Positions 31,507-39,704 of a stretch of 42,408 nt of DNA are shown here, piece after piece; position 1 is the first letter of the stretch, and every line of letters begins with the position of its first letter. The stretch comes from an uncultured Clostridia bacterium. Lineage in GTDB: Bacteria > Bacillota > Clostridia > Tissierellales > Peptoniphilaceae. Location of the stretch: assembly GCA_947254025.1 (NCBI GenBank), contig CAMYBS010000010.1:1-42408 (forward strand). The letters are read 5' to 3'. A program made the position numbers and the translations under genes. The notes under the pieces are model-generated. The model had not been told where the DNA came from. It saw only the letters and a list, made by a program, of their open reading frames with translations, and made no database searches.

Positions 31507-31534
31507 AAGGAGCCTTAAGCGAGGCTTCTTTTTT
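31507..31534 (+). terminator. Terminator of spoVG
   Basis: AAGGAGCCT pairs with AGGCTTCTT (31507-31515 with 31522-31530; one G-T pair), 6-nt loop, then T-run. Confidence 0.85.
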
Positions 31535-31601
31535 GTTTGATAGGAACTTGACAAGATATTCATTTTAGTGGTAAAATTAGACGATTGAAAGGATGAGTTA
31601 G

Positions 31602-32966
31602 ATGAAAAATTTAAAAGCTATGTTTCAAGATAAGCACTTTCTTAAACTAGTATATAGTCTTGCGGTGCCAGTTGCGCTGCAAAATTTGCTTGCGAGCGTA
31701 CTTAATACACTAGATACTACCATGATATCATCACTAGGCGACTACGCGATATCGGCAGTAGGACTTGCTAACCAGATCTTCTTCTTTATGACCTTGATCT
31801 GCTTTGGTATAGCAACAGGAACTTCGGCTATGATTGCTCAGTTCTACGGCAAAGAAGACTACCAAGGAGTTAGAAAGTCACACGGTATGGCTCTTATCTT
31901 ATCCGTAGCAGTGTCACTAGTCTTTACAATACTTGCACTAGCGATACCAGAAGAGCTTATGAGAGTCTTTACACAAGACCCAAAAGTTATACCATACGGA
32001 GTAACCTACCTTAGAGTAGTATCTTTCTCATACATACTTACAGCGGTGAACTTTATTTACTCAGTATCAATGAGAAGCATAGGCAATGCCAAGACACCAC
32101 TAGTAGCTTCGACAGTTGCCTTCTTTGGAAACGCCTTTTTCAACTACGTCTTCATCTTCGGTAAATTTGGCTTCCCAGCCATGGGCGTAGCAGGGGGAGC
32201 GCTAGGTACCATCTTAGCACGTATACTAGAGTTTTCAGTTTTATATATAGCACTTAAAAAACATAGAGGACCACTAACAGGCAAATTAAAAGACTTCGTG
32301 ACATTCGACAGCCATTTCAAAAAAATGTATATAATGACAGCCGGACCAGTTATTATAAACGAAACATTCTGGTCACTAGGCCAAATCGTATACCAAATTG
32401 CATACGCAAAGCTTGGTACAAGAAGCGTTACAGCCTTGCAGATAGGTATGACAGTACAAAATATATTCTTCGTTCTAGCTAGAGGCTTAGCAGGCGCATG
32501 CACAGTTATAGTCGGTAACTACATTGGCGCAGGAGATGAAGAAAAAGCATACAAATACGGCACATGGCTTTTGCAGTTATCAGCACTAACAGGCGTTATA
32601 CTTGGCGGCTTGATGATAATATTTAGAGATGCTTTCTTTGTGATGTTTCCAAATATCACAGCAGAGTCAAAAGCAATCGCATCAAGCTTATTTATAGCTA
32701 TGGGACTAATACTTTTTGTTAAAACACATAACTCGACCCTTGTAGTCGGCATATTTAGAGGCGGTGGAGACACAAGATACTCAATGCTACTAGAGATGAG
32801 CTGCGTTTGGCTGATAGGAGTGCCGATGGCATTCTTAGGCTCAGTAGTATTTAAATTACCGCTACATTTTGTGTATTTGATGGCATGCTGCGAAGAAGTA
32901 GCCAAGGCTTGTATAGGACTACCAAGAGTAATATCAAAGAAATGGATAAAAAACGTAACAAACTAA
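31602..32966 (+). CDS. MATE family efflux transporter
   Basis: A 454-aa membrane protein of the MATE/DinF type, exporting drugs or metabolites in exchange for Na+ or H+. Twelve hydrophobic segments are seen in two similar halves; typical features include AVPVALQNLLASVLNTLDTTMIS, GIATGTSAMIAQFYGKEDY and the second-half counterpart ARGLAGACTVIVGNYIGAGDEEKAY. Length is normal. RBS GAAAGGATGAG and a terminator at 32981 make it a one-gene unit. Substrate not predictable. Confidence 0.93.
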   Translation: MKNLKAMFQDKHFLKLVYSLAVPVALQNLLASVLNTLDTTMISSLGDYAISAVGLANQIFFFMTLICFGIATGTSAMIAQFYGKEDYQGVRKSHGMALILSVAVSLVFTILALAIPEELMRVFTQDPKVIPYGVTYLRVVSFSYILTAVNFIYSVSMRSIGNAKTPLVASTVAFFGNAFFNYVFIFGKFGFPAMGVAGGALGTILARILEFSVLYIALKKHRGPLTGKLKDFVTFDSHFKKMYIMTAGPVIINETFWSLGQIVYQIAYAKLGTRSVTALQIGMTVQNIFFVLARGLAGACTVIVGNYIGAGDEEKAYKYGTWLLQLSALTGVILGGLMIIFRDAFFVMFPNITAESKAIASSLFIAMGLILFVKTHNSTLVVGIFRGGGDTRYSMLLEMSCVWLIGVPMAFLGSVVFKLPLHFVYLMACCEEVAKACIGLPRVISKKWIKNVTN

Positions 32967-32980
32967 GAGATGAATATACT

Positions 32981-33007
32981 AAGAGCAGCTTAGGCTGCTC
33001 TTTTTTG
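32981..33007 (+). terminator. Terminator of the MATE gene
   Basis: AAGAGCAGC pairs with GCTGCTCTT (32981-32989 with 32994-33002), 4-nt loop, T-run. Confidence 0.9.
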
Positions 33008-33009
33008 TA

Positions 33010-33099
33010 CGCCAAATACATGAATGAAAACGCGCCAAATACACGGATAAAATTACGCCAAATACTTGGATGAAAACGCGCCATTTACTTGGATGAAAA
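33010..33099. repeat. Four tandem 23-bp units
   Basis: Four units start at 33010, 33033, 33056 and 33079, an exact 23-bp period. Each reads close to CGCCAAATACTTGGATGAAA; units 1, 2 and 4 carry one to three changes. There is no gene here. Sub-terminal arrays of this kind occur at the ends of some insertion sequences as transposase binding sites, so it may be a stranded element end, but no transposase lies next to it. Confidence 0.8.
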
Positions 33100-33146
33100 T
33101 TATAAGATGGCTTGATATACACATTTGAATGAGACAAGATAAATAA

Positions 33147-33228
33147 AATGCTAGCTAAATTTACTTAGCTAGCATTGCTTCATTTTATCTTCTCCTTTGC
33201 CCGCAATATTGTATCATATTCGCGGGCA
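33147..33228 (-). terminator. Terminator region of the laccase-domain gene: two hairpins
   Basis: On the minus strand the gene is followed first by a 7-bp hairpin TGCCCGC/GCGGGCA (33198-33204 with 33222-33228) with a 17-nt loop, then by a perfect 12-bp stem AATGCTAGCTAA/TTAGCTAGCATT (33147-33158 with 33165-33176) followed by TTATTTAT. The second is the likely terminator. Confidence 0.75.
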
Positions 33229-33251
33229 TTATATCAAATTCTTCTTAAAGT

Positions 33252-33977
33252 TTATATACATACCAGTGTATACATAAGTCCATACTTCTCTCTGTCGCGT
33301 CTATATGAGTGGAAGCGCTCATCTGTGACTGTATCAATTTGTGATACATAGATATTTTCTTCTTTAACGCCCAGGCTCATCGCATCTAAGCTAAGGACTT
33401 TTCCTAGATCAATCAGGTAATGCTCTTCATCTTTTTTTTCGATGATGCCCTCATAAGAAAAGTTTTTCTCAAAGATGTCTTTTACATCGCTTTTCACTTC
33501 GAAGGAGGACTTCTGTATATGTGGCCCTACATATATGTGCATCTCTTTCGCGTTTGAACCGAGTTTTATCATCCTACTAATTGCTTCTTTGACTATGGAG
33601 TTTGCTGTGCCTTTCCAGCCTGAGTGCACGGCAGCGATGCGCTTATGCACTTTGTCATATATTATGACGGGTAGGCAGTCTGCGCTCTTAATCACAAGCA
33701 CATTGCCACTTGTACCTATAAGGCCATCTGTCTCGTCGTAGAAATTTATGTCCTTGTCATGAGCTATGGCGATGTTATTTGAGTGCACTTGGCGTGTCAC
33801 GTTTATTGAGCTATAATTAAGGCCGATATCTTCAAGAAGTTTTGGAAGCTCATCAGTAAAGTAGTCTTCGTTTGCTTTTATGTTAATGGGCTTAAGGCTC
33901 ATCAAATTTGTGATGCCAAGCCCATCTAAGTAGTCACTTGTCAAGTATTTGTCATCTATTATCTTGTAATCTTTCAT
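33252..33977 (-). CDS. Laccase-domain protein (YfiH/YlmD family)
   Basis: A 241-aa protein of the multicopper polyphenol oxidase (laccase-like, DUF152) family; characterised members act as purine nucleoside phosphorylase/adenosine deaminase or edit peptidoglycan precursors. The metal-site residues are present: VTRQVHSNNIAI, KSADCLPVIIYD with Cys, and AAVHSGWKGTANSI with HSGWKGT. The end shows TVTDERFHSYRRDREKYG. Start 33977 follows GAGGAG; a longer frame to 34034 would run through a hairpin. It lies 49 nt downstream of the M18 aminopeptidase on the same strand, with a perfect hairpin between them. Confidence 0.9.
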   Translation of the reverse strand: MKDYKIIDDKYLTSDYLDGLGITNLMSLKPINIKANEDYFTDELPKLLEDIGLNYSSINVTRQVHSNNIAIAHDKDINFYDETDGLIGTSGNVLVIKSADCLPVIIYDKVHKRIAAVHSGWKGTANSIVKEAISRMIKLGSNAKEMHIYVGPHIQKSSFEVKSDVKDIFEKNFSYEGIIEKKDEEHYLIDLGKVLSLDAMSLGVKEENIYVSQIDTVTDERFHSYRRDREKYGLMYTLVCI

Positions 33978-33993
33978 ATAACTCCTCTTATGC

Positions 33994-34021
33994 ATAAGGA
34001 GCACCATAAGGTGCTCCTTAT
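33994..34021 (-). other. Intercistronic 12-bp perfect hairpin
   Basis: ATAAGGAGCACC pairs fully with GGTGCTCCTTAT around a 4-nt loop, between the M18 aminopeptidase stop and the RBS of the laccase-domain gene. On the minus strand no T-run follows, so it is not a normal terminator there; on the plus strand TCTATTTTATT follows. It may be an RNA processing or stabilising element. Confidence 0.7.
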
Positions 34022-34026
34022 CTATT

Positions 34027-35412
34027 TTATTCAAAGAATGCTTTGTATGCTCTGTATGACATGTATGTGTCGAACTTTGATGTGATTTCGTTAGGTGCGT
34101 GCATGTTTAGAACTGCTGTTCCGCAGTCAACTACTTCTGCGCCGTACTTGCTTAGTAGGTAGGCTATGGTTCCGCCGCCACCTGCATCAACTCTACCAAG
34201 TTCGCCTGTTTGCCAAGCAACTCCTGCCTTGTCAAATATATCTCTTACATCTCTTAAGAATTCTGCGTTTGCATCGTTGCAGCCGCCTTTTCCACCTGAG
34301 CCTGTGTATTTCGCGATTGCGATACCGCCGCCTAAAACTGCTGCGTTGTTCTTTTCATAAACTGAGTCGAAGTTAGGGTCTAGGCCTGCTGTTACGTCTG
34401 CAGAAAGTACCCATGAGTTCTTTAGGCATCTTCTTACAGTAAGTGCTGAGTATTCGCCTTCAAGTGCTGCAAGCTCATGTAGTGCATTTTCCAAAACATA
34501 GCTTGCCATACCAGTGTTACCTATAGAGCCAACTTCTTCTTTATCCATAAACATAGCAAGAGCTGTGTGCTTGTTACCTTTCATCTCAAGTATACCCTTT
34601 AGTGCTGCGAATGCACAAACTCTGTCGTCTTGGCCATATCCAAAGATCATGGATCTATCGATACCAAGGTCACGAGCCTTACCTGCTGGAACTACTTCGA
34701 TTTCGGCAACCTTGAAGTCTTCTTCTTCGATGCCGTACTTTTCCTTGATGATTCTCATAACGTTGGCTTTAACGCGATTAGACTTGTCATCACCATCTTC
34801 ACACTCTAGTGGTATAGTTCCCATAAGTACGTTTAGTTGCTCACCTAGTATGCCTTCAGCAAGCTTCTTTTGCATTTGCTCGCGTGATAGGTGGATAAGT
34901 AGGTCTGTAATAGTAAATACTGGATCTTCATCATCTTCGCCTATGGAGATCTCAACCTTCTTTAAATCCTTAGTGTAAACAACACCGTGAAGTGCTAGAG
35001 GTATAGTTGTCCATTGGTACTTTTTAACACCGCCGTAGTAGTGAGTCTTTAAAAAGGCAAGATCACTTGCTTCGTATAGTGGGTTTTGCTTAAGGTCAAG
35101 TCTTGGACTGTCAATGTGCGCACCAACAACTCTTAAACCATCTTCTAATTTCTTCGAACCAATAACGAATAATAGAACTGATTTTTCTTTGTTGTTGAAG
35201 TATAGCTTGTCGCCCTTCTTAATTTTTTTACCTTTTTCTATAAGTCCTTCTACATCCTTAAAGCCTTCAGCTTCAGCCATGCGGATGATTTCCTTAACAG
35301 CTAGTCTTTCAGTTTTTGCCTTTGAAAGAAAGTCCTTGTACTCTTCGTTGTACTCAGTGATGTCTTCAAGAACCTCGTTAGAAACTGTTAGCCATGAAAT
35401 TTTTTCTGACAT
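34027..35412 (-). CDS. M18 family aminopeptidase
   Basis: A 461-aa M18 metallopeptidase, removing N-terminal (often acidic) residues from peptides in the cytoplasm. The zinc ligands are visible: GAHIDSPRLDLK, MDKEEVGSIGNTG with the catalytic Glu pair, SADVTAGLDPNF and the C-terminal MHAPNEITSKFD. Length matches bacterial M18 enzymes of the ApeA group. RBS AAAGGAGG on the minus strand. The laccase-domain gene follows in the same direction. Confidence 0.92.
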   Translation of the reverse strand: MSEKISWLTVSNEVLEDITEYNEEYKDFLSKAKTERLAVKEIIRMAEAEGFKDVEGLIEKGKKIKKGDKLYFNNKEKSVLLFVIGSKKLEDGLRVVGAHIDSPRLDLKQNPLYEASDLAFLKTHYYGGVKKYQWTTIPLALHGVVYTKDLKKVEISIGEDDEDPVFTITDLLIHLSREQMQKKLAEGILGEQLNVLMGTIPLECEDGDDKSNRVKANVMRIIKEKYGIEEEDFKVAEIEVVPAGKARDLGIDRSMIFGYGQDDRVCAFAALKGILEMKGNKHTALAMFMDKEEVGSIGNTGMASYVLENALHELAALEGEYSALTVRRCLKNSWVLSADVTAGLDPNFDSVYEKNNAAVLGGGIAIAKYTGSGGKGGCNDANAEFLRDVRDIFDKAGVAWQTGELGRVDAGGGGTIAYLLSKYGAEVVDCGTAVLNMHAPNEITSKFDTYMSYRAYKAFFE

Positions 35413-35505
35413 AGTAATTCCTCCTTTTTTTATATTATAACATAACGGCTTGCAAAATTCATCATCTTTTGGGTATAATTATAAAAATCGTTATGGAGGT
35501 GTGTG

Positions 35506-36753
35506 ATGTTAATAAAGAAGATTAATTTTATTGATACAGTTAATGAGAGCATTCACTCTGTTGATATGCTTATCGAAGACGGCATAGTCGCAGAGATAGA
35601 TGAGAACATCGATAAAGAAGATGAGTGTGTGATAGATGGCGAGGGTCTATATATATCGCACGGACTTATTGATACCCATGTGCACTTTAGAGACCCCGGT
35701 CAAACATACAAGGAAGATTTGATTACGGGCGCAGCTGCTGCAAAGAGAGGCGGCTACACTGCAGTCGTACTTATGGCGAACACAAAGCCTGTTGTCGATA
35801 ACGCTGATACACTTGAAGATATTTTAAATAGATCAAAAAATTTAGGCATATCCATATACCAAAACGCAACAGTAACAAAGGGCATGCTAGGTGAGGAGCT
35901 TGTCGATATGGACTCGCTTCACAAAGCTGGGGCGGTCGGCTTTACCGATGATGGAAAGCCCATAATGAAGGCGAAACTTTTGTACGACGCACTTATCGAA
36001 GCGAAAAAGTACGACGCACCAATCAGCTTACACGAAGAAGATCCATTCTTTATTAAGAAGGCAGGTAAGAATGAAACTGCTCCAGGGATTGCCGAGGCGG
36101 TCATGGTTGCGCGTGATGCCTACCTTGCAGTAAAAGCGGACTCAAAATTAAACTTCCAGCACATATCTTCGGCTGATTCATTAGAAATTATTAGGCAGTA
36201 TAAAAAGTACACAGATAAAATATTTGCCGAGGTCACTCCGCATCACTTCACACTAACTGAGGATGCTGTAGAAAAGCACGGCACACTTGCGAAGATGAAC
36301 CCTCCACTAAGGACAGCTGCCGACAGAGAGGCCATCATCCGCGCTATCAAGGACGGAACCATAGACATGATTGCGACAGATCATGCGCCTCATGCGAAAG
36401 AAGAGAAGTCAAAGGACTTCTTCAGTGCACCGAGCGGCATCATTGGCCTTGAAACAGCACTTCCACTTGCCATAAGTGAGCTTCACCATAAGCATGGTAT
36501 TGATCTGATAAGGATTATTAAGATGCTAACAGTGAACCCTGCAAGGCTTTATGGACTTGAAGAGGGCATAATCAAGGTAGGATCGAAGGCAGATTTAGTA
36601 ATTTTCGATATAAACAAGGAATTTATATATGAACATAGCTCATCAAAGTCACAAAATTCGCCATTCTTAGGGGAAAGACTTAAGGGCAAGGTTTTATATA
36701 CGATAAAGAACGGAAAGGTGGTATATAGTGAAGAAAGTAGCTTTAATTGTTAA
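35506..36753 (+). CDS. pyrC: Dihydroorotase
   Basis: A 415-aa class I dihydroorotase, closing carbamoyl-aspartate to dihydroorotate in pyrimidine synthesis. Zinc-site motifs: DTHVHFRDPGQTYKED near residue 60, MANTKPVVD, SLHEEDPFF, NFQHISS, and ATDHAPHAKEEK with the catalytic Asp. The end has NPARLYGLEEGIIKVGSKADLVIFD, usual for the amidohydrolase beta-domain. ATG 35506 is 6 nt after GGAGG (35495-35499); the GTG just before it is not needed. No other pyr gene is nearby. It overlaps the next gene by 26 nt. Confidence 0.92.
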   Translation: MLIKKINFIDTVNESIHSVDMLIEDGIVAEIDENIDKEDECVIDGEGLYISHGLIDTHVHFRDPGQTYKEDLITGAAAAKRGGYTAVVLMANTKPVVDNADTLEDILNRSKNLGISIYQNATVTKGMLGEELVDMDSLHKAGAVGFTDDGKPIMKAKLLYDALIEAKKYDAPISLHEEDPFFIKKAGKNETAPGIAEAVMVARDAYLAVKADSKLNFQHISSADSLEIIRQYKKYTDKIFAEVTPHHFTLTEDAVEKHGTLAKMNPPLRTAADREAIIRAIKDGTIDMIATDHAPHAKEEKSKDFFSAPSGIIGLETALPLAISELHHKHGIDLIRIIKMLTVNPARLYGLEEGIIKVGSKADLVIFDINKEFIYEHSSSKSQNSPFLGERLKGKVLYTIKNGKVVYSEESSFNC

Positions 36754-37846
36754 TCCAAAGGCGGGAGTCGGTGGTTCCGTTGCACTAAAGGGTTCGGACG
36801 GCGAGGCTATATACGAAGAAGCGATAAAGCGTGGCGCGAGCGAGAAGGCGCACCTAAGAGCGATGGAAGCTTTTAGTCACTTAGTTGATATAAAGGATAA
36901 GTTTATGGTCTACACAGCAAATCACAGACTCGGCGAGGACGAGATGAAGAATCTAAGTCTTAACTACGAAGTCGTTTACGAGACTGATGCGGATACTACG
37001 GCGGAAGATACGAAAAATGCTTTGAAAGAGATACTTAAGAAGGACGTAGACTTGATTGTATTCGCAGGGGGCGACGGCACAGCGCGTGATGTCTACGACG
37101 CAGTGGGTCTTACAAAGCCCGTGATTGGTATACCTGCTGGCACTAAGATGCACAGCTCAGTCTTTGGCGTCTCACCAAAGTCCGCCTCAGAAGTCATCAG
37201 AGCCTTCATACTAGATGAGTCCTACGAGATAATCGAGTCAGAAGTTATGGACATAGATGAAGAAGCGTTCAGGAAGGAAATCTTGAACGTGAAGCTATAT
37301 GGCGCACTTAATGTAGTTAATAAAGGAAGGATGATGCAAGTAGGCAAGAGTCCACAGAGCGCATCAGAGAATGCAGACCTTGAGTCCATCGCCCAATTTG
37401 TTGTAGATGAGATGCAAGATGACACCTTGTATATAGTTGGTAGCGGCTCAAGCATCAGACCCGTGATGAATCTACTTGGCCTTGAGAACTCACTACTTGG
37501 AGTCGACCTTGTATATAATAAGAAGCTCATCAAGAAAGACGCGAGCGAAAAAGAGATTTACGAAGCACTTATGAAGTATCCAAAGAGAAAGATTATCGTA
37601 ACCATCATAGGTGGTCAAGGATATATATTCGGCCGTGGCAATCAACAGTTCTCGCCGCGCGTTATTAGAGAAGTTGGTAAGGAAAACATTATCGTTATCG
37701 CGACACAATCCAAACTTAACAACATAGTAGGCGGCAATCTCCTTGCAGACACAGGAGACGACGCAACAAATGAGTACCTAGCTGGCTACTACAACGTCAT
37801 CGTCGACTATAACTATATGAAGCTCATAAAGCTTGTTTACTTATAA
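36728..37846 (+). CDS. NAD kinase-like protein (ATP-NAD kinase/AcoX family)
   Basis: A 372-aa protein with the NAD/diacylglycerol kinase fold: NPKAGVGGSVALKGSDG at the N-terminus, the phosphate-binding GGDGTARDVYDAV near 115-127 and PVIGIPAGTKMHSSVFGVSP. It belongs to the longer ATP-NAD kinase group that includes AcoX, whose exact substrate is unclear, rather than the canonical 270-290-aa NadK. A C-terminal region (VTIIGGQGYIFGRGNQQFSPRVI) is conserved in that group. GTG 36728 follows AAAGGTGG with 6-nt spacing and overlaps pyrC by 26 nt, so translation is coupled. Confidence 0.85.
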   Translation: MKKVALIVNPKAGVGGSVALKGSDGEAIYEEAIKRGASEKAHLRAMEAFSHLVDIKDKFMVYTANHRLGEDEMKNLSLNYEVVYETDADTTAEDTKNALKEILKKDVDLIVFAGGDGTARDVYDAVGLTKPVIGIPAGTKMHSSVFGVSPKSASEVIRAFILDESYEIIESEVMDIDEEAFRKEILNVKLYGALNVVNKGRMMQVGKSPQSASENADLESIAQFVVDEMQDDTLYIVGSGSSIRPVMNLLGLENSLLGVDLVYNKKLIKKDASEKEIYEALMKYPKRKIIVTIIGGQGYIFGRGNQQFSPRVIREVGKENIIVIATQSKLNNIVGGNLLADTGDDATNEYLAGYYNVIVDYNYMKLIKLVYL

Positions 37847-37882
37847 AATTTGTGCGAAATAGACAAAAGTTTATAAAAAGCC

Positions 37883-37910
37883 TTGACATTTTATAAAAAC
37901 ATAGTATAAT
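37883..37910 (+). promoter_or_regulatory. Consensus promoter of the 38-residue peptide gene
   Basis: TTGACA (37883-37888), 16-nt spacer, TATAAT (37905-37910). It starts a transcript of about 200 nt ended by the hairpin at 38091. Confidence 0.88.
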
Positions 37911-37960
37911 ATTCTCTGTGACATATAGAAATAACACTTGATATATAGAAAGAGGAGACT

Positions 37961-38077
37961 ATGAGTAAATTAAAACGCAAATGGAGAAAGAGTAAATCAC
38001 TAGCAAGAACATTCGCACTAGCACTTAGTATTATAATGATCTTGTCGATAGTGCTACCAATATTAATTAATAATTAG
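37961..38077 (+). CDS. 38-residue cationic membrane peptide
   Basis: A very short gene with all signals: consensus promoter, RBS AGAGGAG, ATG 37961, TAG at 38075 and a strong terminator. The product has a basic head (MSKLKRKWRKSKSLAR: nine Lys/Arg in 16 residues) and a single hydrophobic segment (FALALSIIMILSIVLPILI), ending NN. It would insert as one membrane helix with the basic end inside. Such peptides include type I toxins and small regulators of membrane enzymes; no antisense RNA promoter is obvious. It is the only product of its transcript. Confidence 0.65.
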   Translation: MSKLKRKWRKSKSLARTFALALSIIMILSIVLPILINN

Positions 38078-38090
38078 TAAGAATATTGAA

Positions 38091-38119
38091 TTAGCTTCCA
38101 AGTGGAAGCTAATTTTTTT
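38091..38119 (+). terminator. Terminator of the small peptide gene
   Basis: Perfect 9-bp stem TTAGCTTCC/GGAAGCTAA (38091-38099 with 38104-38112), 4-nt loop, T-run. Confidence 0.9.
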
Positions 38120-38197
38120 ATTTTATAGTCAAGTAATTATAATGCTTTCCTCAATCCTATTTCCCAAACTCTAAAAATATTTGACTTTGGGAAGTAG
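38113..38197. repeat. Upstream direct repeat with inverted repeat, ATPase 2
   Basis: About 83 bp shared with 39466-39549 (same order of blocks: T-run, TATTTTATA, TCAAGTAAT, GCTTTC, TTCCCAAACTCTAAAA, TTTGGGAAG). Inside is an inverted repeat CTATTTCCCAAA (38157-38168) and TTTGGGAAGTAG (38186-38197) with one mismatch and a 17-bp spacer. Confidence 0.85.
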
Positions 38198-38209
38198 AAG
38201 TGCTATGAT
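38181..38209 (+). promoter_or_regulatory. Promoter of ATPase 2 overlapping the inverted repeat
   Basis: TTGACT (38181-38186), 17-nt spacer, TATGAT (38204-38209). The right arm of the inverted repeat fills the spacer, so binding there would hide the promoter. Confidence 0.75.
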
Positions 38210-38228
38210 GTACTTAGTAGGTGATATT

Positions 38229-39431
38229 ATGAAAATCATTAAAAGAGAAAAGTACTTAGACAGGCTCATAGGTCTTAGAAATACGCCCGATATAAAAATT
38301 ATTACAGGTATGAGGCGTTCTGGCAAGTCTGAGCTTCTTAAAAACTATATAAAGTATCTTGAAGAAAACGATGCAAATGCAAACATTATCTATATTGATC
38401 TTCAATTATTAGAAAATGAAGAACTGTTAGACTATAAAGAGCTTAATCGTTACATCATAGGTCATTATCAAGATGCAAAAAATAACTACCTCTTCATAGA
38501 TGAAGTACAGCTATGCAAACATTTCGAAAAAACTATAAATAGTCTTCACTCTCAAAAATGCTTTGACATCTACTTAACTGGATCAAACGCATTTTTGCTA
38601 AGTAGTGACCTAGCTACATTATTCACAGGTAGATTCATTGGCGTAGAGGTATTTCCATTCTCATTTAAAGAGTTTGTGGAATATTTTGAATACGAGGACA
38701 TCGACAAGGCGTTTAGCTCATATATTGATATGGGAGGCATGGCAGGCTCCTATGTCTATACTAAGGATGAGGACAGAAAAGCTTATTTAAAGAGCGTTTA
38801 TGAGACAAGCATCATGAGAGATCTTGTTCAAAGGCATGATATCAGAGACAAGGTGCTACTAAAAAAACTAGGTGATTTTATGCTTTCGAATATAGCTAAC
38901 CTTACTTCTTTAAGAAAGATTGCGGACACTTTGAAGAGCGACAAAGAGCCTGTTAATCACAAGACTATAGCTGATTACGTCTCATACATGTGTGAGTCAT
39001 TCTTGTTTTACAAGATGAACAGGTACGATATACAAGGCAAGTCCTATCTAGCAACTATAGAAAAATATTATTTGGTTGACCATGGCTTTAGATCCGCTAT
39101 ACTTGGAACAAAAAACATGGACTATGGCAGGATATATGAGAACATGGTTGCTATTGAGTTATATAGAAGGGGTTACGAAGTTTACGTGGGAAAACTTTAT
39201 GAAAAGGAAGTAGACTTTGTTGCGATGAAGGCAAATGAGAAGATATATATACAAGTATCGGACGATATTAATAGCGAAAAAACTATGAAGAGAGAGTTAG
39301 AACCACTACTTTCAATAAGAGATGCTTATCCAAAACTCATAATCTCAAATACAAAGCACCCAATGACGCTTATGGAGGGGGTTAAGGTATTTGATCTAGC
39401 GAGATGGCTGTTAGATGAGAAAAATAATTAG
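38229..39431 (+). CDS. AAA_14/DUF4143 ATPase (copy 2)
   Basis: A 400-aa paralogue of the ATPase at 23289. Walker A GMRRSGKS (27-34), Walker [10 protein letters not shown] with Asp91-Glu92, sensor-like [12 protein letters not shown] and VFPFSFKEF as in the family, then the DUF4143 part with KEVDFVA and IYIQVS, a degenerate nuclease-like core. ATG 38229 follows TAGGTGAT. By eye it is clearly diverged from copy 1, so this is not a recent duplication. Like copy 1 it is a lone gene with its own promoter and is bracketed upstream and downstream by a symmetric repeat, of a different sequence. Confidence 0.9.
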   Translation: MKIIKREKYLDRLIGLRNTPDIKIITGMRRSGKSELLKNYIKYLEENDANANIIYIDLQLLENEELLDYKELNRYIIGHYQDAKNNYLFIDEVQLCKHFEKTINSLHSQKCFDIYLTGSNAFLLSSDLATLFTGRFIGVEVFPFSFKEFVEYFEYEDIDKAFSSYIDMGGMAGSYVYTKDEDRKAYLKSVYETSIMRDLVQRHDIRDKVLLKKLGDFMLSNIANLTSLRKIADTLKSDKEPVNHKTIADYVSYMCESFLFYKMNRYDIQGKSYLATIEKYYLVDHGFRSAILGTKNMDYGRIYENMVAIELYRRGYEVYVGKLYEKEVDFVAMKANEKIYIQVSDDINSEKTMKRELEPLLSIRDAYPKLIISNTKHPMTLMEGVKVFDLARWLLDEKNN

Positions 39432-39440
39432 TTTATTTAC

Positions 39441-39472
39441 AAAGAACTTAGTTAATACTAGGTTCTTTTTTT
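39441..39472 (+). terminator. Terminator of ATPase 2
   Basis: AAAGAACTTAG pairs with CTAGGTTCTTT (39441-39451 with 39458-39468; one G-T pair), 6-nt loop, T-run. The core ACTTAG/CTAGGT is shared with the three repeat terminators near 23083, 24690 and 26429. Confidence 0.88.
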
Positions 39473-39549
39473 ATTTTATAATCAAGTAATCAAACAGCTT
39501 TCACCATTCCTACTTCCCAAACTCTAAAATTTTTTTACTTTGGGAAGCA
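39466..39549. repeat. Downstream direct repeat with inverted repeat, ATPase 2
   Basis: Second copy of the repeat at 38113-38197. Its inverted repeat is CTACTTCCCAAA (39510-39521) and TTTGGGAAGCA (39539-39549), again with a 17-bp spacer. The left arm here has C where the upstream copy has T, which matches the upstream right arm. Confidence 0.85.
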
Positions 39550-39629
39550 CATGCTTTTTAGCTTAGCCTTTTAGTATTAAAACAATTTACTCTATGATAT
39601 TATATGAAGATAATGTCATAATAATTGTC

Positions 39630-39658
39630 TTGAAATATCATCTTGCTTATACTATAAT
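39630..39658 (+). promoter_or_regulatory. Promoter of nrdJ
   Basis: TTGAAA (39630-39635), 17-nt spacer, TATAAT (39653-39658), 46 nt before the start codon. No cobalamin riboswitch or NrdR-box pair is recognisable between them. Confidence 0.7.
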
Positions 39659-39704
39659 ATGTATGTAAGTAAATTTTAAACACAATATATAGATAGGAGG
39701 ACTT

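Noticed and set aside
33010..33099. CRISPR-like array
   Set aside because: The units are directly adjacent with a 23-bp period and no unique spacers; no cas gene is in the window.
34095..35440. Several long plus-strand open frames opposite the M18 aminopeptidase
   Set aside because: They are antisense shadows: the minus strand has the complete conserved enzyme, and the plus frames have no RBS and low-complexity Ser/Leu composition.
39550..39704. Cobalamin riboswitch before the B12-dependent reductase
   Set aside because: No B12 box (GCCACTG) or typical multi-helix core is visible; the region is AT-rich with a simple promoter.
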